Of a stretch of DNA of 64,000 nucleotides, positions 34,248-43,733 are shown in pieces. The translations under genes were made by a program, and so were the position numbers. Under the pieces are notes generated by a model, which ran no database searches, was not told the origin of the DNA, and saw nothing but the letters and a program-made list of their open reading frames with translations. How positions within the stretch are numbered: position 1 is the stretch's first letter; each line of letters opens with the position of its first letter. The stretch comes from Actinopolymorpha alba DSM 45243 (GTDB taxonomy: Bacteria > Actinomycetota > Actinomycetes > Propionibacteriales > Actinopolymorphaceae). Location: the NCBI RefSeq assembly GCF_000373925.1, contig NZ_KB892745.1:56212-120211 (forward strand). Direction: 5' to 3'.

Positions 34248-35702
34248 ATGTCCTATGTCGGAGTGGACGTCGGAACGTCGGTCATCAAGGCGGCGATGTT
34301 CGACGAGACGGGTCGCCAGGTCGCGCTGGAAGCAGCGCCCGCCAAGGTCCTCCGTCCCCGCGACGGATGGTTCGAGCAGGACCCGGACGAGGTCGTCGCC
34401 GCGGTTGCCCAGGTGATCGGCCGGGTGGTTTCGGGGAGCGGCCGGGCGCCGGAGCTGATCGCGTTGACCGGTCAGGGCGACGGGGTCTGGCTGCTCGACA
34501 AGGACGGCCGTGGCGTCCGGCCGGCCGTGTCGTGGATGGACGCGCGGGCCGCCGGCATCGTGGACCGCTGGCAGGCGGAGGGGGTGGTCGAGGCGGCGTT
34601 CCGGCGCAACGGCGGCGCGATGTTCCCCGGATGTCCCGCGCCGGTGCTGGCCTGGCTGGACTCCCACGAGCCCGCCGTCCTCGATCGGGCCACCACCGCG
34701 GCGTACTGCAAGGACATGGTGATGCAGCGGCTCACCGGTGTCCGGGCGACCGACCCCTCAGACGCGTCGCTGCCGTTCCTCGACCCTGGTTCGCGGACGT
34801 ACGCGACCGACCTGCTGGAGCGGTGCGGACTGGCCCACCGGGCCGGCCTGCTGGCTCCCGTTGTGGAGCCGTACCCGACGGGCGCCCTGACCCGGGAGGC
34901 CGCCGACCTGCTGGGTGTCGCGGCCGGTACGCCGGTCACCGCGGGACCCTTCGACCTGCCTGCCTGCGCACTGGGCTGCGGGGTCGAGGAGCCGGGCGAC
35001 GGCCACCTGATCGTCGGCACCACGCTTGCCTGTCAAGTCGTCATTGACAAGCTGGACCTCGCGGGTGAGCCGGCCGGCCTGACGATCGCGTACGGCGCGC
35101 GGAAACGCTGGCTTCGTGCGATGCCGGCGATGGTCGGGACCGCGGCGCTCGACTGGGTGCTCACCCTCGTGGGCCTCCGGCATGATCAGGTGGATGGAAT
35201 ACTGGCGGGGACGAAGCCCGGTGCGGGCGGCGTCACCTGCCTGCCGTACTTCTCGCCTGCCGGAGAGCGGGCGCCGTTCGTCGAGTCGGGAGCGCGGGCA
35301 CGCTTCGACGGCCTCACCGTCCAGACCAGCGGCGCGGATCTGGTGCGGGCGGTCTGCGAGGGGATCGCGTTCGCGGCCCGGCACTGTCTGGAGGCGGCGG
35401 GAGTACGCGGCGACATCGCCTGCTGCGGTGGCGGTGTCCGCAGCAGGCAGTGGCTGCGGATGTTCGCCGACGTCCTGGGCCGGCAGGTCCGGGTCGCCAC
35501 CAGACCGGAGGTCGGTGCCTATGGCGCGGTGCTCGCGGGGATCGGCGCGGTGAGCGCTGATGCTGGCGCCAGATCCTGGACAGAACCAGACATTAGTGTG
35601 CAACCGGGATCGGACCTGATGAGTGAGTACGCAGAGAGGTACGAGCACTACCGCGCCGCCGTCGACCGGGCCCGGATGGAGTGGAAGGAGCGTCAAGCAT
35701 GA
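34248..35702 (+). CDS. FGGY-family carbohydrate/polyol kinase
   Basis: A 484-residue FGGY kinase. N-terminal loop YVGVDVGTSVIKAAMFDE; catalytic Asp in TAGPFDLPACALG; adenosine motifs LIVGTTLACQ and ACCGGGVRSRQWLRMFADVL. It starts 11 nt after the dehydrogenase stop with GAGAAGG upstream. Its position between transport genes and a GlpD-like flavoenzyme suggests phosphorylation of a polyol or ketose after uptake. Confidence 0.92.
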   Translation: MSYVGVDVGTSVIKAAMFDETGRQVALEAAPAKVLRPRDGWFEQDPDEVVAAVAQVIGRVVSGSGRAPELIALTGQGDGVWLLDKDGRGVRPAVSWMDARAAGIVDRWQAEGVVEAAFRRNGGAMFPGCPAPVLAWLDSHEPAVLDRATTAAYCKDMVMQRLTGVRATDPSDASLPFLDPGSRTYATDLLERCGLAHRAGLLAPVVEPYPTGALTREAADLLGVAAGTPVTAGPFDLPACALGCGVEEPGDGHLIVGTTLACQVVIDKLDLAGEPAGLTIAYGARKRWLRAMPAMVGTAALDWVLTLVGLRHDQVDGILAGTKPGAGGVTCLPYFSPAGERAPFVESGARARFDGLTVQTSGADLVRAVCEGIAFAARHCLEAAGVRGDIACCGGGVRSRQWLRMFADVLGRQVRVATRPEVGAYGAVLAGIGAVSADAGARSWTEPDISVQPGSDLMSEYAERYEHYRAAVDRARMEWKERQA

Positions 35703-36370
35703 GGTTGGCCCAGGAACGGGCTGAGATCGTTCGGTTCGCACAGCGTCTACGACCTGACGGCCTCGTTGTCGGCACCTCCGGCAACCTGAGCATGCGGGTC
35801 GGCAACCTCGTCCTCGCGACCCCGAGCGGGCTCGACTATGACACGCTCACTCCCGACCTCGTGTGTGTCACCGACCTCTCCGGCAGGCTGCTCGAGGGCA
35901 GACTCGAGCCCACGTCCGAGATGCCACTGCACCTGTCCGTCTACAACACCACCGACCACACCGCTGTCGTCCACACGCACGCGACGGCGGCGACGGCGGT
36001 CTCGACCCTGGTCGCGGAGCTTCCCGTGATCCACTACCTGGTCGCGTTGTTCGGTGGGCCGGTGCGGGTCGCCCCTTACGCGACGTACGGCACGCCCGAA
36101 CTCGCCGCCTCGGTGACCGGTGCCCTGGAGGGCCGCACCGGCTGCCTGATGTCCAACCACGGCACGGTGACGGTGGGGTCCTCGCTGGCGCAGGCGTACC
36201 AACTCAACCTCTACCTCGAATGGCTCTGCGAGGTCTGGCTCCGCGCCTCCACCGCGGCCGGGGCGGTCGGTCGCTTGCCGCGTGAGCTCCCGGCCAAGGA
36301 GCTCCAGCGCGTCATCGCGAAGTTCGAGACGTACGGCCAGGTCGCGCCCGCTCGACCGGTCAGTGGGTGA
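35699..36370 (+). CDS. Class II aldolase/epimerase
   Basis: A 223-residue AraD/FucA-family protein. GTSGNLSMR is the phosphate-binding strand, PTSEMPLH carries the catalytic Glu, VVHTHATAAT gives the two metal His residues and SNHGTVTVG the third. All are conventional, unlike the paralogue at 54-683. ATGA overlap with the kinase and GTGA overlap with the next gene. It should cleave or epimerise a sugar phosphate formed by this pathway. Confidence 0.9.
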   Translation: MRLAQERAEIVRFAQRLRPDGLVVGTSGNLSMRVGNLVLATPSGLDYDTLTPDLVCVTDLSGRLLEGRLEPTSEMPLHLSVYNTTDHTAVVHTHATAATAVSTLVAELPVIHYLVALFGGPVRVAPYATYGTPELAASVTGALEGRTGCLMSNHGTVTVGSSLAQAYQLNLYLEWLCEVWLRASTAAGAVGRLPRELPAKELQRVIAKFETYGQVAPARPVSG

Positions 36371-38073
36371 GCGTGGACCGGTCAAGCCTTTCCGGCCAGC
36401 GCCGCGAGGAGCAGATACGCGCGCTGGGTGCCCGTGACTTCGACATGGTGGTGGTCGGTGGCGGCGTCACCGGCGCCGGCGTGGCCCTCGACGCGGTGTC
36501 GCGTGGACTCACCGTCGTGCTCGTCGAGGCCGACGATCTGGCCAGCGGCACGTCGTCCCGATCGGGGAAGATCTTCCACGGCGGCCTGCGGTACCTCGAG
36601 CAGCTGAACTTCGGCCTCGTCCGTGAGGCGCTCCTCGAACGCGACCTGATGGTCGAGCGGCTCTGCCCGCACCTCGTGGAGCCGGAGCCGTTCCTGTTTC
36701 CGTTCACCCGGCGGTGGCAGCGACCGTACGTCGGCACCGGCGTCGCGTTGTACGACCTGTTCAGGATGTCCGGCCCGCGCAGCGTGCGGGGGCACCGGCA
36801 CCTGAGCCGGCGCGCCACCCTGGCCGAGATGCCTGACCTTGCGCCCGAACGGGTCACCGGTGCGGTGCAGTACTACGACGTACGCGTCGACGACGCCCGC
36901 CACACCATGACGCTGGCGCGGACCGCCGCGAGTCTCGGCGCCACGATCATCACCCGGGCCCGGGTCGTCGGCGTCCTGCGTGAGGCCGGCCGGGTGCGCG
37001 GCGTCCGCGTCCACGACCTCGAAACCGGTGGGCACGTCGACATCTCCGCCCGCGTCGTGGTCAACGCCGCGGGTGTCTGGGCTGACGAGGTGCAGTCGCT
37101 CGGCGGCCAGCAGAGCATCGCGGTCAAGCCGGCCAAGGGGGTCCACCTGGTGGTCCCCGGCGACCGGATCAACTCGCGTACCGGCCTCATCACCAAGACA
37201 CGGGACAGCGTTTTCATCATCCGGCGGTGGTTCGACTTCTGGTTGCTGGGCACGACCGACACCGCGTGGGAGTACGACCGCGAGCATCCCCTCGCGTCGA
37301 AGCAGGACATCGACTACCTGCTCGGCCACGCCAACCAGTGGTTGCGCCACCGGCTCGAGCCCGATGACGTCGTGGGCATCTACGCGGGGTTGCGGCCATT
37401 GCTCGCCAGCACGGGCGGCGCCGCCGACTCCACGGCCGCGCTCCGTCGTGATCACGCCGTGCTCGAGGGCCCGCTCGGCATGATCACGGTGGTGGGCGGC
37501 AAGTACACCACCTATCGCCTGATGGCCCGCGACGCTGTGGATGCGGCGACGCGACCGCTGCGGCGTACGCTCCCGCCGTCGGCCACCGACCGGCTGCCGC
37601 TGCTCGGGGCGGTGGGGTTCGAGGCGATACGGCATCAGCGGGACCGCCTGGCGCGAGAGTCGGGCCTCTCGGGTGACTGGATCGACCACCTGCTCGGAAG
37701 ATACGGCACCCTCATCACGGAGCTGCTCGACCTGATCGCGGACAACCCGTCGTACGCCCGGCCGATCCTCGGAGCGCCCCACTACCTTGCCGCCGAGATC
37801 GTGTACGCCGCCCGGTCCGAAGGCGCCCTGCACCTGGTCGACGTCCTGGTCCGGCGTACCCGCATCTTCATGGAGACCGCCGACCGTGGCACCCACGCCG
37901 CGCCTGACACGGCCCGCCTGATGGGGGAGATCCTGGGCTGGAGCGACGCCCAGCGCAGCGAGGAGATCGCGGCCTACCGCCGGCTGGTCGACGCCGAGCG
38001 GAAGGCCGCCGCGATGGCGACCGACGAGAAGGCCGCCGAGGCGTGGCAGCTCGCCGCCAGGGGAGCGTCCTGA
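36367..38073 (+). CDS. FAD-dependent glycerol-3-phosphate dehydrogenase-like enzyme
   Basis: A 568-residue flavoenzyme of the GlpD family. The dinucleotide motif is DMVVVGGGVTGAGVALDA with LVEADDLASGTSSRSGKIF followed by HGGLRYLE, the GlpD signature. A second FAD region is VVGGKYTTYRLMARDAVDA, followed by the C-terminal DAO-C helical domain. Usual length for GlpD is 500-580. GTG start overlapping the aldolase stop. In polyol operons such enzymes oxidise phosphorylated polyols and feed electrons to quinone. It closes the operon. Confidence 0.92.
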   Translation: MSVDRSSLSGQRREEQIRALGARDFDMVVVGGGVTGAGVALDAVSRGLTVVLVEADDLASGTSSRSGKIFHGGLRYLEQLNFGLVREALLERDLMVERLCPHLVEPEPFLFPFTRRWQRPYVGTGVALYDLFRMSGPRSVRGHRHLSRRATLAEMPDLAPERVTGAVQYYDVRVDDARHTMTLARTAASLGATIITRARVVGVLREAGRVRGVRVHDLETGGHVDISARVVVNAAGVWADEVQSLGGQQSIAVKPAKGVHLVVPGDRINSRTGLITKTRDSVFIIRRWFDFWLLGTTDTAWEYDREHPLASKQDIDYLLGHANQWLRHRLEPDDVVGIYAGLRPLLASTGGAADSTAALRRDHAVLEGPLGMITVVGGKYTTYRLMARDAVDAATRPLRRTLPPSATDRLPLLGAVGFEAIRHQRDRLARESGLSGDWIDHLLGRYGTLITELLDLIADNPSYARPILGAPHYLAAEIVYAARSEGALHLVDVLVRRTRIFMETADRGTHAAPDTARLMGEILGWSDAQRSEEIAAYRRLVDAERKAAAMATDEKAAEAWQLAARGAS

Positions 38074-38091
38074 GCGAGCCCCGCGTAGCAG

Positions 38092-39516
38092 TCAGAAGGG
38101 CGTGCCGGCTTCTTCTCTCGTGAGGCCTGCGTTCCATTGGCCCGTCCGGTTGGTGGGGTGGTCGGCGACGCTGCGGCGTCCGGGTCCCTGTTGGTTGGGG
38201 TTTGCTTGTTGTGGGATCGTGCCGCCTGGCAGGGGGTCGGGGTCCACGTCGTAGGTGTGTCCGAGTGGGCTTTGTGCTCGCATGGTTCCTGGTCTTGGCG
38301 GGTCCACCACCAGCCGCCTTGGTGTTTGGCGCGGTGGTGGCGTTTGCAGAGCATGGTGAGGTTGCAGGGGCAGGTGGTTCCGCCGTTGCGGTGTTCGAAG
38401 GTGTGGTCTGCTTCGCATTTCTCGGCTACGCGCTCGCAGCCGGGGTGGCGGCAGGTGCGGAGTCTCTCGCCTGGACGAATTCGCGCTGTTTCTTGGTTGG
38501 CCGGTAGGCGCTGCGGTTGTGGTAGACGACGACACCGTCTTCGGTGACGGTCCAGCAGTACTCGAAGCCTGCTTCGGCGGCTTTGATGATGTCGGCGATC
38601 ACCTCGGGTGAGACGGGTCCGAAGTCCTTCAGGTCACCGGGCTCGTACCCGGCCTCGCCAGCTTCATCACTTGTCTTGCCAGCGGCGGCTCTCAGCCAGG
38701 TGTCGAGCGGAGCGACAAGCTCGACCTTGACTGCCATACCGCCCGTGTCCAGATGCCGGCCGCAGAGGAGGTCGAGGAAGACGTCGACTTCGATTTCGTC
38801 GAGCCAGCGGTCATCCCCACCGGCCTTGAGGTGCTCGCTCATCTGCTTGATGAACGCCTTCGCTTGGGCGACTCTCTCCAGTGGTAGGTCGTAGCCGAAG
38901 ATGCTCGCGACCCCTTTGACGCCGGCGCTGAACTTGATGCGGCGTTCGCGTTTGGCTGCCTTCCGGCGTTCTTCGGCACCTACCGGATCGAGTTTGATCA
39001 CCTTGGCTTTCAACCGGCGCTCAATCTGTTGACGAGTTAACCCGGCGCTTTCGACAGGATCCACTCGTCGGCCTGGCGGGCAAGCTCATCGGACAGGCAG
39101 CTGGTTTCGGAGGCGATCTCCCGCGCCTTGTTCACATCGATTCGGCCCGCCTCGAGTGCCGCGCGGGTACCAGGGAGGCGGGCGGTCAGGTCAAGCGCTA
39201 AGTCCAGTTCACGATCAGCCGAACCCGGCGCCAACGTCAACGCCGCCCCGACCTCCACCGACGCGAACTCCCTGCAGATATCCATCAACTCCGGCGGCGC
39301 GTCCTCGCCACCCACCGGTGACCGCGCCACGTAGGACATCGCCTCATACATGCGGCACGATGCCCACGACACCTGACGCTGCCAGGCCCGCATCACCACG
39401 ACCCGCGCATAGCCGTTAACCGCGTTCAAATCGATCGCCGCCAGCGTGGCGGCAAGCTCAGGACCGGGCGCGGCCTCAGCCAACGCCGACACATCAACAT
39501 CCCCGCGATCGAACAT
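38092..39516 (-). pseudogene. DUF222/HNH endonuclease gene, frameshifted
   Basis: Three reading frames together encode one DUF222-HNH protein. The N-terminal DUF222 part runs from 39516 to about 39040 (ending EWILSKAPG). The middle continues in another frame from GLTRQQIERRL to EFVQARD near 38465. The HNH motif (RTCRHPGC, ADHTFEHRNGG, TMLCKRHHRAKHQGGWWW) is in a third frame, and the tail (SPLGHTYDVDPDPLPGG) needs another shift near 38300. Each break is explained by a one-base loss. These proteins are multi-copy in actinobacteria and often mobile-linked. It is convergent with the polyol operon. Confidence 0.82.
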
Positions 39517-39715
39517 GTATACGACTCTATCATGAAAATGATCACTTCGCCGATGCCGGGAAGTCCTTGTTTACAAGGAGAGTGGGGGTGGAAGGCTGCC
39601 GTCCTGGTGCGGCGTAGGAACAGCTGTCATCAGGCGCTGAGCAACCCCGGAATCCTTCGCGGGATATCCCACCGTCAAGACAACCTTGCCGATCCTGCGG
39701 CCCTTGCCTACCAGG

Positions 39716-40672
39716 TCAGTAGAGCAGCGCGTAGGTGTTGGAGTAGCGGTAGTTGTGGACCGTGACGGGATTACCGTCGAGGTGGTCGACCCTGGTCCTG
39801 ATGCGTACCCGCGTGCCGCAGGCGCTGCTCTGGTTCACCGGGATCTGCGGGAGGCTGAGGTTCGCCTTGTAGTGGTGCAGGTTGCCGCTGATGGTGTACG
39901 TCGCGGAGGTCTTCTTGGTGGGTGCGCAGGAGATGTTGTCGGCGTTGGCCGGCATCGCTTCGAGCGTGACCTTGACGGTGCTCGGTCCGCCGGGGTAGCC
40001 GCCGTACTCCCGACTGAGTTGGACGTCGGCGACGGCGGTGACGTTCTTCGCGCGCGCTGTCGGGATGACCCGGTGCATCACGGTGGTGGCGGCCTTCGGA
40101 CGCGCGCACTGCTGGATGTCCGGGATCCCGACTCTGCCCACGCACGAGTCGCCCCGGTCGAGCCACTGCTGGGAGCCCGAACTGGCGGGCACCATCCGCA
40201 GGAGGGTGCTGTCAGCCACCAGATCAAGGCGGGTCGCCGGTGGGTCGAGCATGGTCGCGGCCTGGCCGCGGAGCTCGCAGGTGAACGTCCCATCCTTCGG
40301 TGCGACGAACAGCCAACGTACGACTACCGTCTGTACGCCATAGGCCTTGCCGCTGTGATTACGTACCGTGTACGGCGACCCGCCGCCGCCTCCGAGGCAG
40401 ATGATCCGGGCGCCCATCATGGGCCCGCGGGTGACGTTCGTGGTCGCGGCGATCCGGCCGTACACCGACATCGTCTGGCCGGCGGAGAGGGTGCGCGGCG
40501 GCAGCCGAAGCACGGTCAGCAGCGGGGAATCCTCGGCCGGAAGCCGCGTGACCAGCAGCTTCGTGGTCGAGGCCCCGCCGGTGGCGGCCGTGGCGGGGAC
40601 GGGTGCGAGCAGCACGGACAGGGTCGCGCTGGCGGCCGCGACGAGGCTGGCGACACGAGAACGACGACGCAT
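39716..40672 (-). CDS. Secreted protein of unknown function
   Basis: A 318-residue exported protein. The ATG at 40672 follows GGGAG and opens a signal peptide (RRRSRVASLVAAASATLSVL, cleavage after ATA). The mature part is beta-rich, with four or more Cys residues (IICLGG, TCELRG, SCVGRV, QQCARP, ISCAP, SACGT) that could form disulphides. No enzyme motif is recognised. It is not linked to neighbours. The 200 bp downstream (39517-39715) show no gene. Confidence 0.75.
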   Translation of the reverse strand: MRRRSRVASLVAAASATLSVLLAPVPATAATGGASTTKLLVTRLPAEDSPLLTVLRLPPRTLSAGQTMSVYGRIAATTNVTRGPMMGARIICLGGGGGSPYTVRNHSGKAYGVQTVVVRWLFVAPKDGTFTCELRGQAATMLDPPATRLDLVADSTLLRMVPASSGSQQWLDRGDSCVGRVGIPDIQQCARPKAATTVMHRVIPTARAKNVTAVADVQLSREYGGYPGGPSTVKVTLEAMPANADNISCAPTKKTSATYTISGNLHHYKANLSLPQIPVNQSSACGTRVRIRTRVDHLDGNPVTVHNYRYSNTYALLY

Positions 40673-40839
40673 GGGCGGCTCCCGGACATGAGCGTTCAGC
40701 ACCGATTGGCGCTGTACGTCGGAATTGCGAGAAACTCCCGCTAGGTCCATTACTTTGGGTGACTGATTACGATCCGTCAAGACCTGAAGGGAGACTCGCC
40801 CGCGACTTTCGCGGGTCCGGGTACCGGATTCGGTCATCT

Positions 40840-40888
40840 GGCAGGCGGGGGTCGGTCGGCGGGAGCGGCCGACCGACCACGGCCTGCC
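40840..40888 (-). terminator. Hairpin terminator after padR operon
   Basis: A two-part hairpin: GGCAGGC (40840-40846) with GCCTGCC (40882-40888), and GGTCGGTCGGC (40850-40860) with its complement at 40868-40878. It begins 10 bp after the stop of the minus-strand flavin-type gene. Confidence 0.75.
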
Positions 40889-40897
40889 CGGCGCGGC

Positions 40898-41338
40898 TTA
40901 CAGCGTCTCGATGCGGAAGACCGCGCACCGGGGAGCGGCCGCCTCGAACGCCTCAGGTGTCGCCGCCGCCACGGTGCCGGATTTGAGGAACATAGGCACG
41001 CCGTGCGGAACCTTCGCTGGAAACTCCCGGAGGATGGCGCCGCGCTCCTCCTCGGGCAGGGCGATGAGGCGTACGCGTTCGCTCAGGCGGCCCCGCGACA
41101 GGATTCCCTGGCCCGCGGCCTCGGCGTTCTTCACCCAGTCGCCACTGCCGTCACCGCCGACCACGTACCGCACACCCCCAACGGTGTAAGGCGAAACCGG
41201 GGTGCTCCTGGGCTCGCCCGTCTTACGTCCGGGCACGGTGAGGACCCGCATCGTGCCGAGCACGAGCCCGGCTCGCTGCAGGGCGATGATGACCTTGTTG
41301 GCGACCTTCAGGTAGCGGGGCGGGAACTGCTTTGTCAT
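40898..41338 (-). CDS. Deazaflavin-dependent nitroreductase-like protein (DUF385)
   Basis: A 146-residue protein of the split-barrel F420-dependent family. Motifs include LTVPGRKTGEPRSTPVSP, YVVGGDGSGDWVKNAEA and the C-terminal PVFRIE-like strand (CAVFRIETL). Such proteins reduce or bind quinones and nitro-compounds with F420H2. The start overlaps the PadR gene stop (ATGA), so both are co-expressed and probably repressed by PadR. Confidence 0.85.
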   Translation of the reverse strand: MTKQFPPRYLKVANKVIIALQRAGLVLGTMRVLTVPGRKTGEPRSTPVSPYTVGGVRYVVGGDGSGDWVKNAEAAGQGILSRGRLSERVRLIALPEEERGAILREFPAKVPHGVPMFLKSGTVAAATPEAFEAAAPRCAVFRIETL

Positions 41339-41940
41339 GGGACTCTCCTCGTCGCGGTGGAATCTGCCTCTTCCGTCGGCCACGGCAGCGCGCCGGCCTC
41401 GATGGCCCGCACGACCTGACGAAGCCACTCGATCTCGGTCCGGCGAAGGGTCTGGGTGTACTCCACTTCGAGGAGCACGATGCGGGGTACGCCGGCCCGC
41501 TGGAGCGGAGTGAGGTGGCGGTCGGTGTCGTCGAGTTCGGCCTGGAGCGCGTCGATCCGGCTCTGGAGAAGCAGCGCGACCTCGTCGCGGTCCAGGTTGA
41601 GAAGGTGGGCGAGGCCCGCCGTGAAGGTGGGGTACTCCTCGGCGGGGGTGCCGACGTACTCCCGCACGAGGGATCGCAGGGTCTCGCGCCCGCTGTCGGT
41701 GATCGCGTAGACCGTCCGCTCCGGCCGGGTGCCGGCGCGGGTCGTCTCCACCGGCTGGACGAGTCCAGCGCGCTCGAGGCGGCGGATGGCGTCGTACAGC
41801 GAACCACCGCGCAGCTTCACCACCTCGCCGATGTGGCGCTCGCGGACGAGTGCCTGCATCTCGTACGGATGTCGCGGCTGCTCGCGGAGGAGGCTCAGGA
41901 CCGCCATCGTGAGCGGGGTACGGAGGGCGCGCATTCTCAC
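41335..41940 (-). CDS. PadR-family transcriptional regulator
   Basis: A 201-residue PadR-type winged-helix regulator. The DNA-binding domain is at residues ~3-85 (LTMAVLSLLREQPRHPYEMQ, then LRGGSLYDAIRRLERAGLV and ERTVYAITDSGRETL). A C-terminal coiled coil (ALQAELDDTDRHL) allows dimerisation. The start is GTG 41940 or ATG 41934. A perfect 14-bp inverted repeat lies just upstream. It likely represses itself and the downstream F420-type enzyme in response to a small aromatic or toxic molecule. Confidence 0.9.
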   Translation of the reverse strand: MRMRALRTPLTMAVLSLLREQPRHPYEMQALVRERHIGEVVKLRGGSLYDAIRRLERAGLVQPVETTRAGTRPERTVYAITDSGRETLRSLVREYVGTPAEEYPTFTAGLAHLLNLDRDEVALLLQSRIDALQAELDDTDRHLTPLQRAGVPRIVLLEVEYTQTLRRTEIEWLRQVVRAIEAGALPWPTEEADSTATRRVP

Positions 41941-41949
41941 CAGCCTGAA

Positions 41950-41992
41950 GTCGAACTCGGATAGTCGAACTCGGGTAACCGAGTTCGACTAT
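41950..41992. promoter_or_regulatory. PadR operator: three half-sites
   Basis: ATAGTCGAACTCGG at 41961-41974 is repeated in perfect inversion at 41979-41992 with a GTAA spacer. An extra GTCGAACTCGG half-site sits at 41950-41960 in direct orientation. It lies immediately upstream of padR and about 110 bp from the divergent kinase gene. Confidence 0.75.
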
Positions 41993-42100
41993 CAAGGTTG
42001 GCGGGCGGTTCTGTCAATCCGGGCGCCACAACTAATCCGGTCGCGACAACGGGCCGGCCAGTGGCGGGCACATCGGAGCTCCCGCGGCCAGGTTCGGGGC

Positions 42101-43666
42101 ATGCTGGCGCCCATGATCACTCCTGCCGGTACGACCGCCGTCGGGGTCGACGTCGGCACGACCGGCGTCAAGGCGGTGTTGCTCGACGAGGCCGGTCGGG
42201 TGGTGGCCGACGCCGCGGAGGAGTACCCGGCGCGGTACGTCGAACCAGACGGCGCCGAGCAGGACCCCGAGGACTGGTGGGCGGCCACCGCGCGGTGCGT
42301 CAACGCCGTCCTCGCCCGAGCGCGGGTACGGCCCGCGGACGTGTGTGGTGTCGGCATCAGCAGCCAGGCGCCGAGTGTGGTCGTGGTCGACCGGGCCGGC
42401 AGCCCCGTGCGCCCGGCGCTGCTCTGGCTGGACCGCCGCGGCCGGCGCGCGTGCGAGGACAGAGCCGACGTCACCGGGCGGGTACTCGCCACGACCGGCA
42501 ACCGGCTCGACGCCTACTTCGCCGCGCCCAAGCTGGCCTGGCTACTCGCGGCCGAACCCGCGGTAGGGCAGACCGGTGCCGGCGTTCTCATGGCCAACGG
42601 CTACGTCGTCAGCAGGCTGACCGGCGTCCGCTCCTGCGACACCGGGCATGCCGGGCTCACGCTGCTGGCCGACCTCGACACCGGCGCCTGGTCAGAGCAG
42701 CTGGTCGATCTGTGGGGTATCCCGCGCGGATGGCTTCCTCAGGTCGAGCAGCCCACGACCGTGGTGGGGCGGGTCACGGCGGAGGCGGCCCGAGCCACCG
42801 GTCTGCTCTCGGGTACGCCGGTCGTCGCCGGTTTGGTCGACGGTGCCGCCGCCAGTCTCGAAGCCGGCCTCGTCCAGCACGGCGACGTCTGTGAGATGAC
42901 CGGGCAGTCCACGGTCGTCAATGCGGCGTTCGAGGCGAGCCGGTTGCGCCGCGACGAGCTCGGGACCATGAGCGTGCTGCCGTACCCCGTCCCGGGCCAC
43001 CATCTCGTGTACGGCTCGATGGTCTCGACCGGCGGGATCCTGCGGTGGTTCCGTGACGAGTTCGGCGACCGGGAACGCCAGCTCGCAGGCTTGGACGGGG
43101 ACGTCTTCGCCGCACTGGACGAGCTCGCCGGCACCGCCCCGCTCGGGAGCCGCGGGCTCGTCCTGCTGCCGTACTTCCTCGGCGAGCGCTCGCCGGTCTG
43201 GGATCCGGCCGCCCGGGGCGCGCTGGTCGGCCTGTCGATGGCCAGCCGCCGGGCTGACGTCGTACGCGCGATTCTGGAGGGTACGGCGTACGGCCTCGCG
43301 CACAACCTCGAGGAGCTGGGCCGGCTCGGGCTCGCGCCACGTGTCCTGCGATCGGTCGGCGGTGGAGCGAGGGGGCGTACGTGGAACCAGATCAAGGCGG
43401 ACGTCACCGGCCTGCCGGTCGAGACTCCCGAGGACGCCCGCGGCGCACCTGTCGGAGCGGCGCTGGTCGCGGCGGCCGGTGTGGGACTCATCGACGACCT
43501 GGCGGCCACCGTGCGGACGCGGCAGGGCGTCGTACGCCGAGTGTTACCCGACGCCGACCGGCATGCGGCGTACCAGCGTTACTACAGCGTCTACCGGGAG
43601 CTCTATCCCGCGCTGCGCCGGACATACGACGCACTCGCAACCCTCCGCGCGGAACTGGCACCATGA
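42101..43666 (+). CDS. FGGY-family kinase (xylulokinase-like)
   Basis: A 521-residue FGGY kinase. N-terminal loop VGVDVGTTGVKAVLLDE; GAEQDPEDWW and ISSQAPSVVVVD are typical of xylulokinase-like members. The catalytic Asp is in VVAGLVDGAAASLEAG, and the ATP motifs TGQSTVVN and SVGGGARGRTWNQIKADV are present. Start ATG 42101 or 42113. It is divergent from padR, stands without transport genes, and its substrate is not inferred. Confidence 0.88.
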   Translation: MLAPMITPAGTTAVGVDVGTTGVKAVLLDEAGRVVADAAEEYPARYVEPDGAEQDPEDWWAATARCVNAVLARARVRPADVCGVGISSQAPSVVVVDRAGSPVRPALLWLDRRGRRACEDRADVTGRVLATTGNRLDAYFAAPKLAWLLAAEPAVGQTGAGVLMANGYVVSRLTGVRSCDTGHAGLTLLADLDTGAWSEQLVDLWGIPRGWLPQVEQPTTVVGRVTAEAARATGLLSGTPVVAGLVDGAAASLEAGLVQHGDVCEMTGQSTVVNAAFEASRLRRDELGTMSVLPYPVPGHHLVYGSMVSTGGILRWFRDEFGDRERQLAGLDGDVFAALDELAGTAPLGSRGLVLLPYFLGERSPVWDPAARGALVGLSMASRRADVVRAILEGTAYGLAHNLEELGRLGLAPRVLRSVGGGARGRTWNQIKADVTGLPVETPEDARGAPVGAALVAAAGVGLIDDLAATVRTRQGVVRRVLPDADRHAAYQRYYSVYRELYPALRRTYDALATLRAELAP

Positions 43667-43733
43667 GGCCGCTGGGGAGCCATGAGGCGGGATGTCGTGG
43701 CCGAAACCGCCGTACCTGCGGGAGAATCGCCCT

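Noticed and set aside
39532..39765. 77-codon open frame after the DUF222 pseudogene
   Set aside because: Overlaps the end of the secreted-protein gene and has no coding features.
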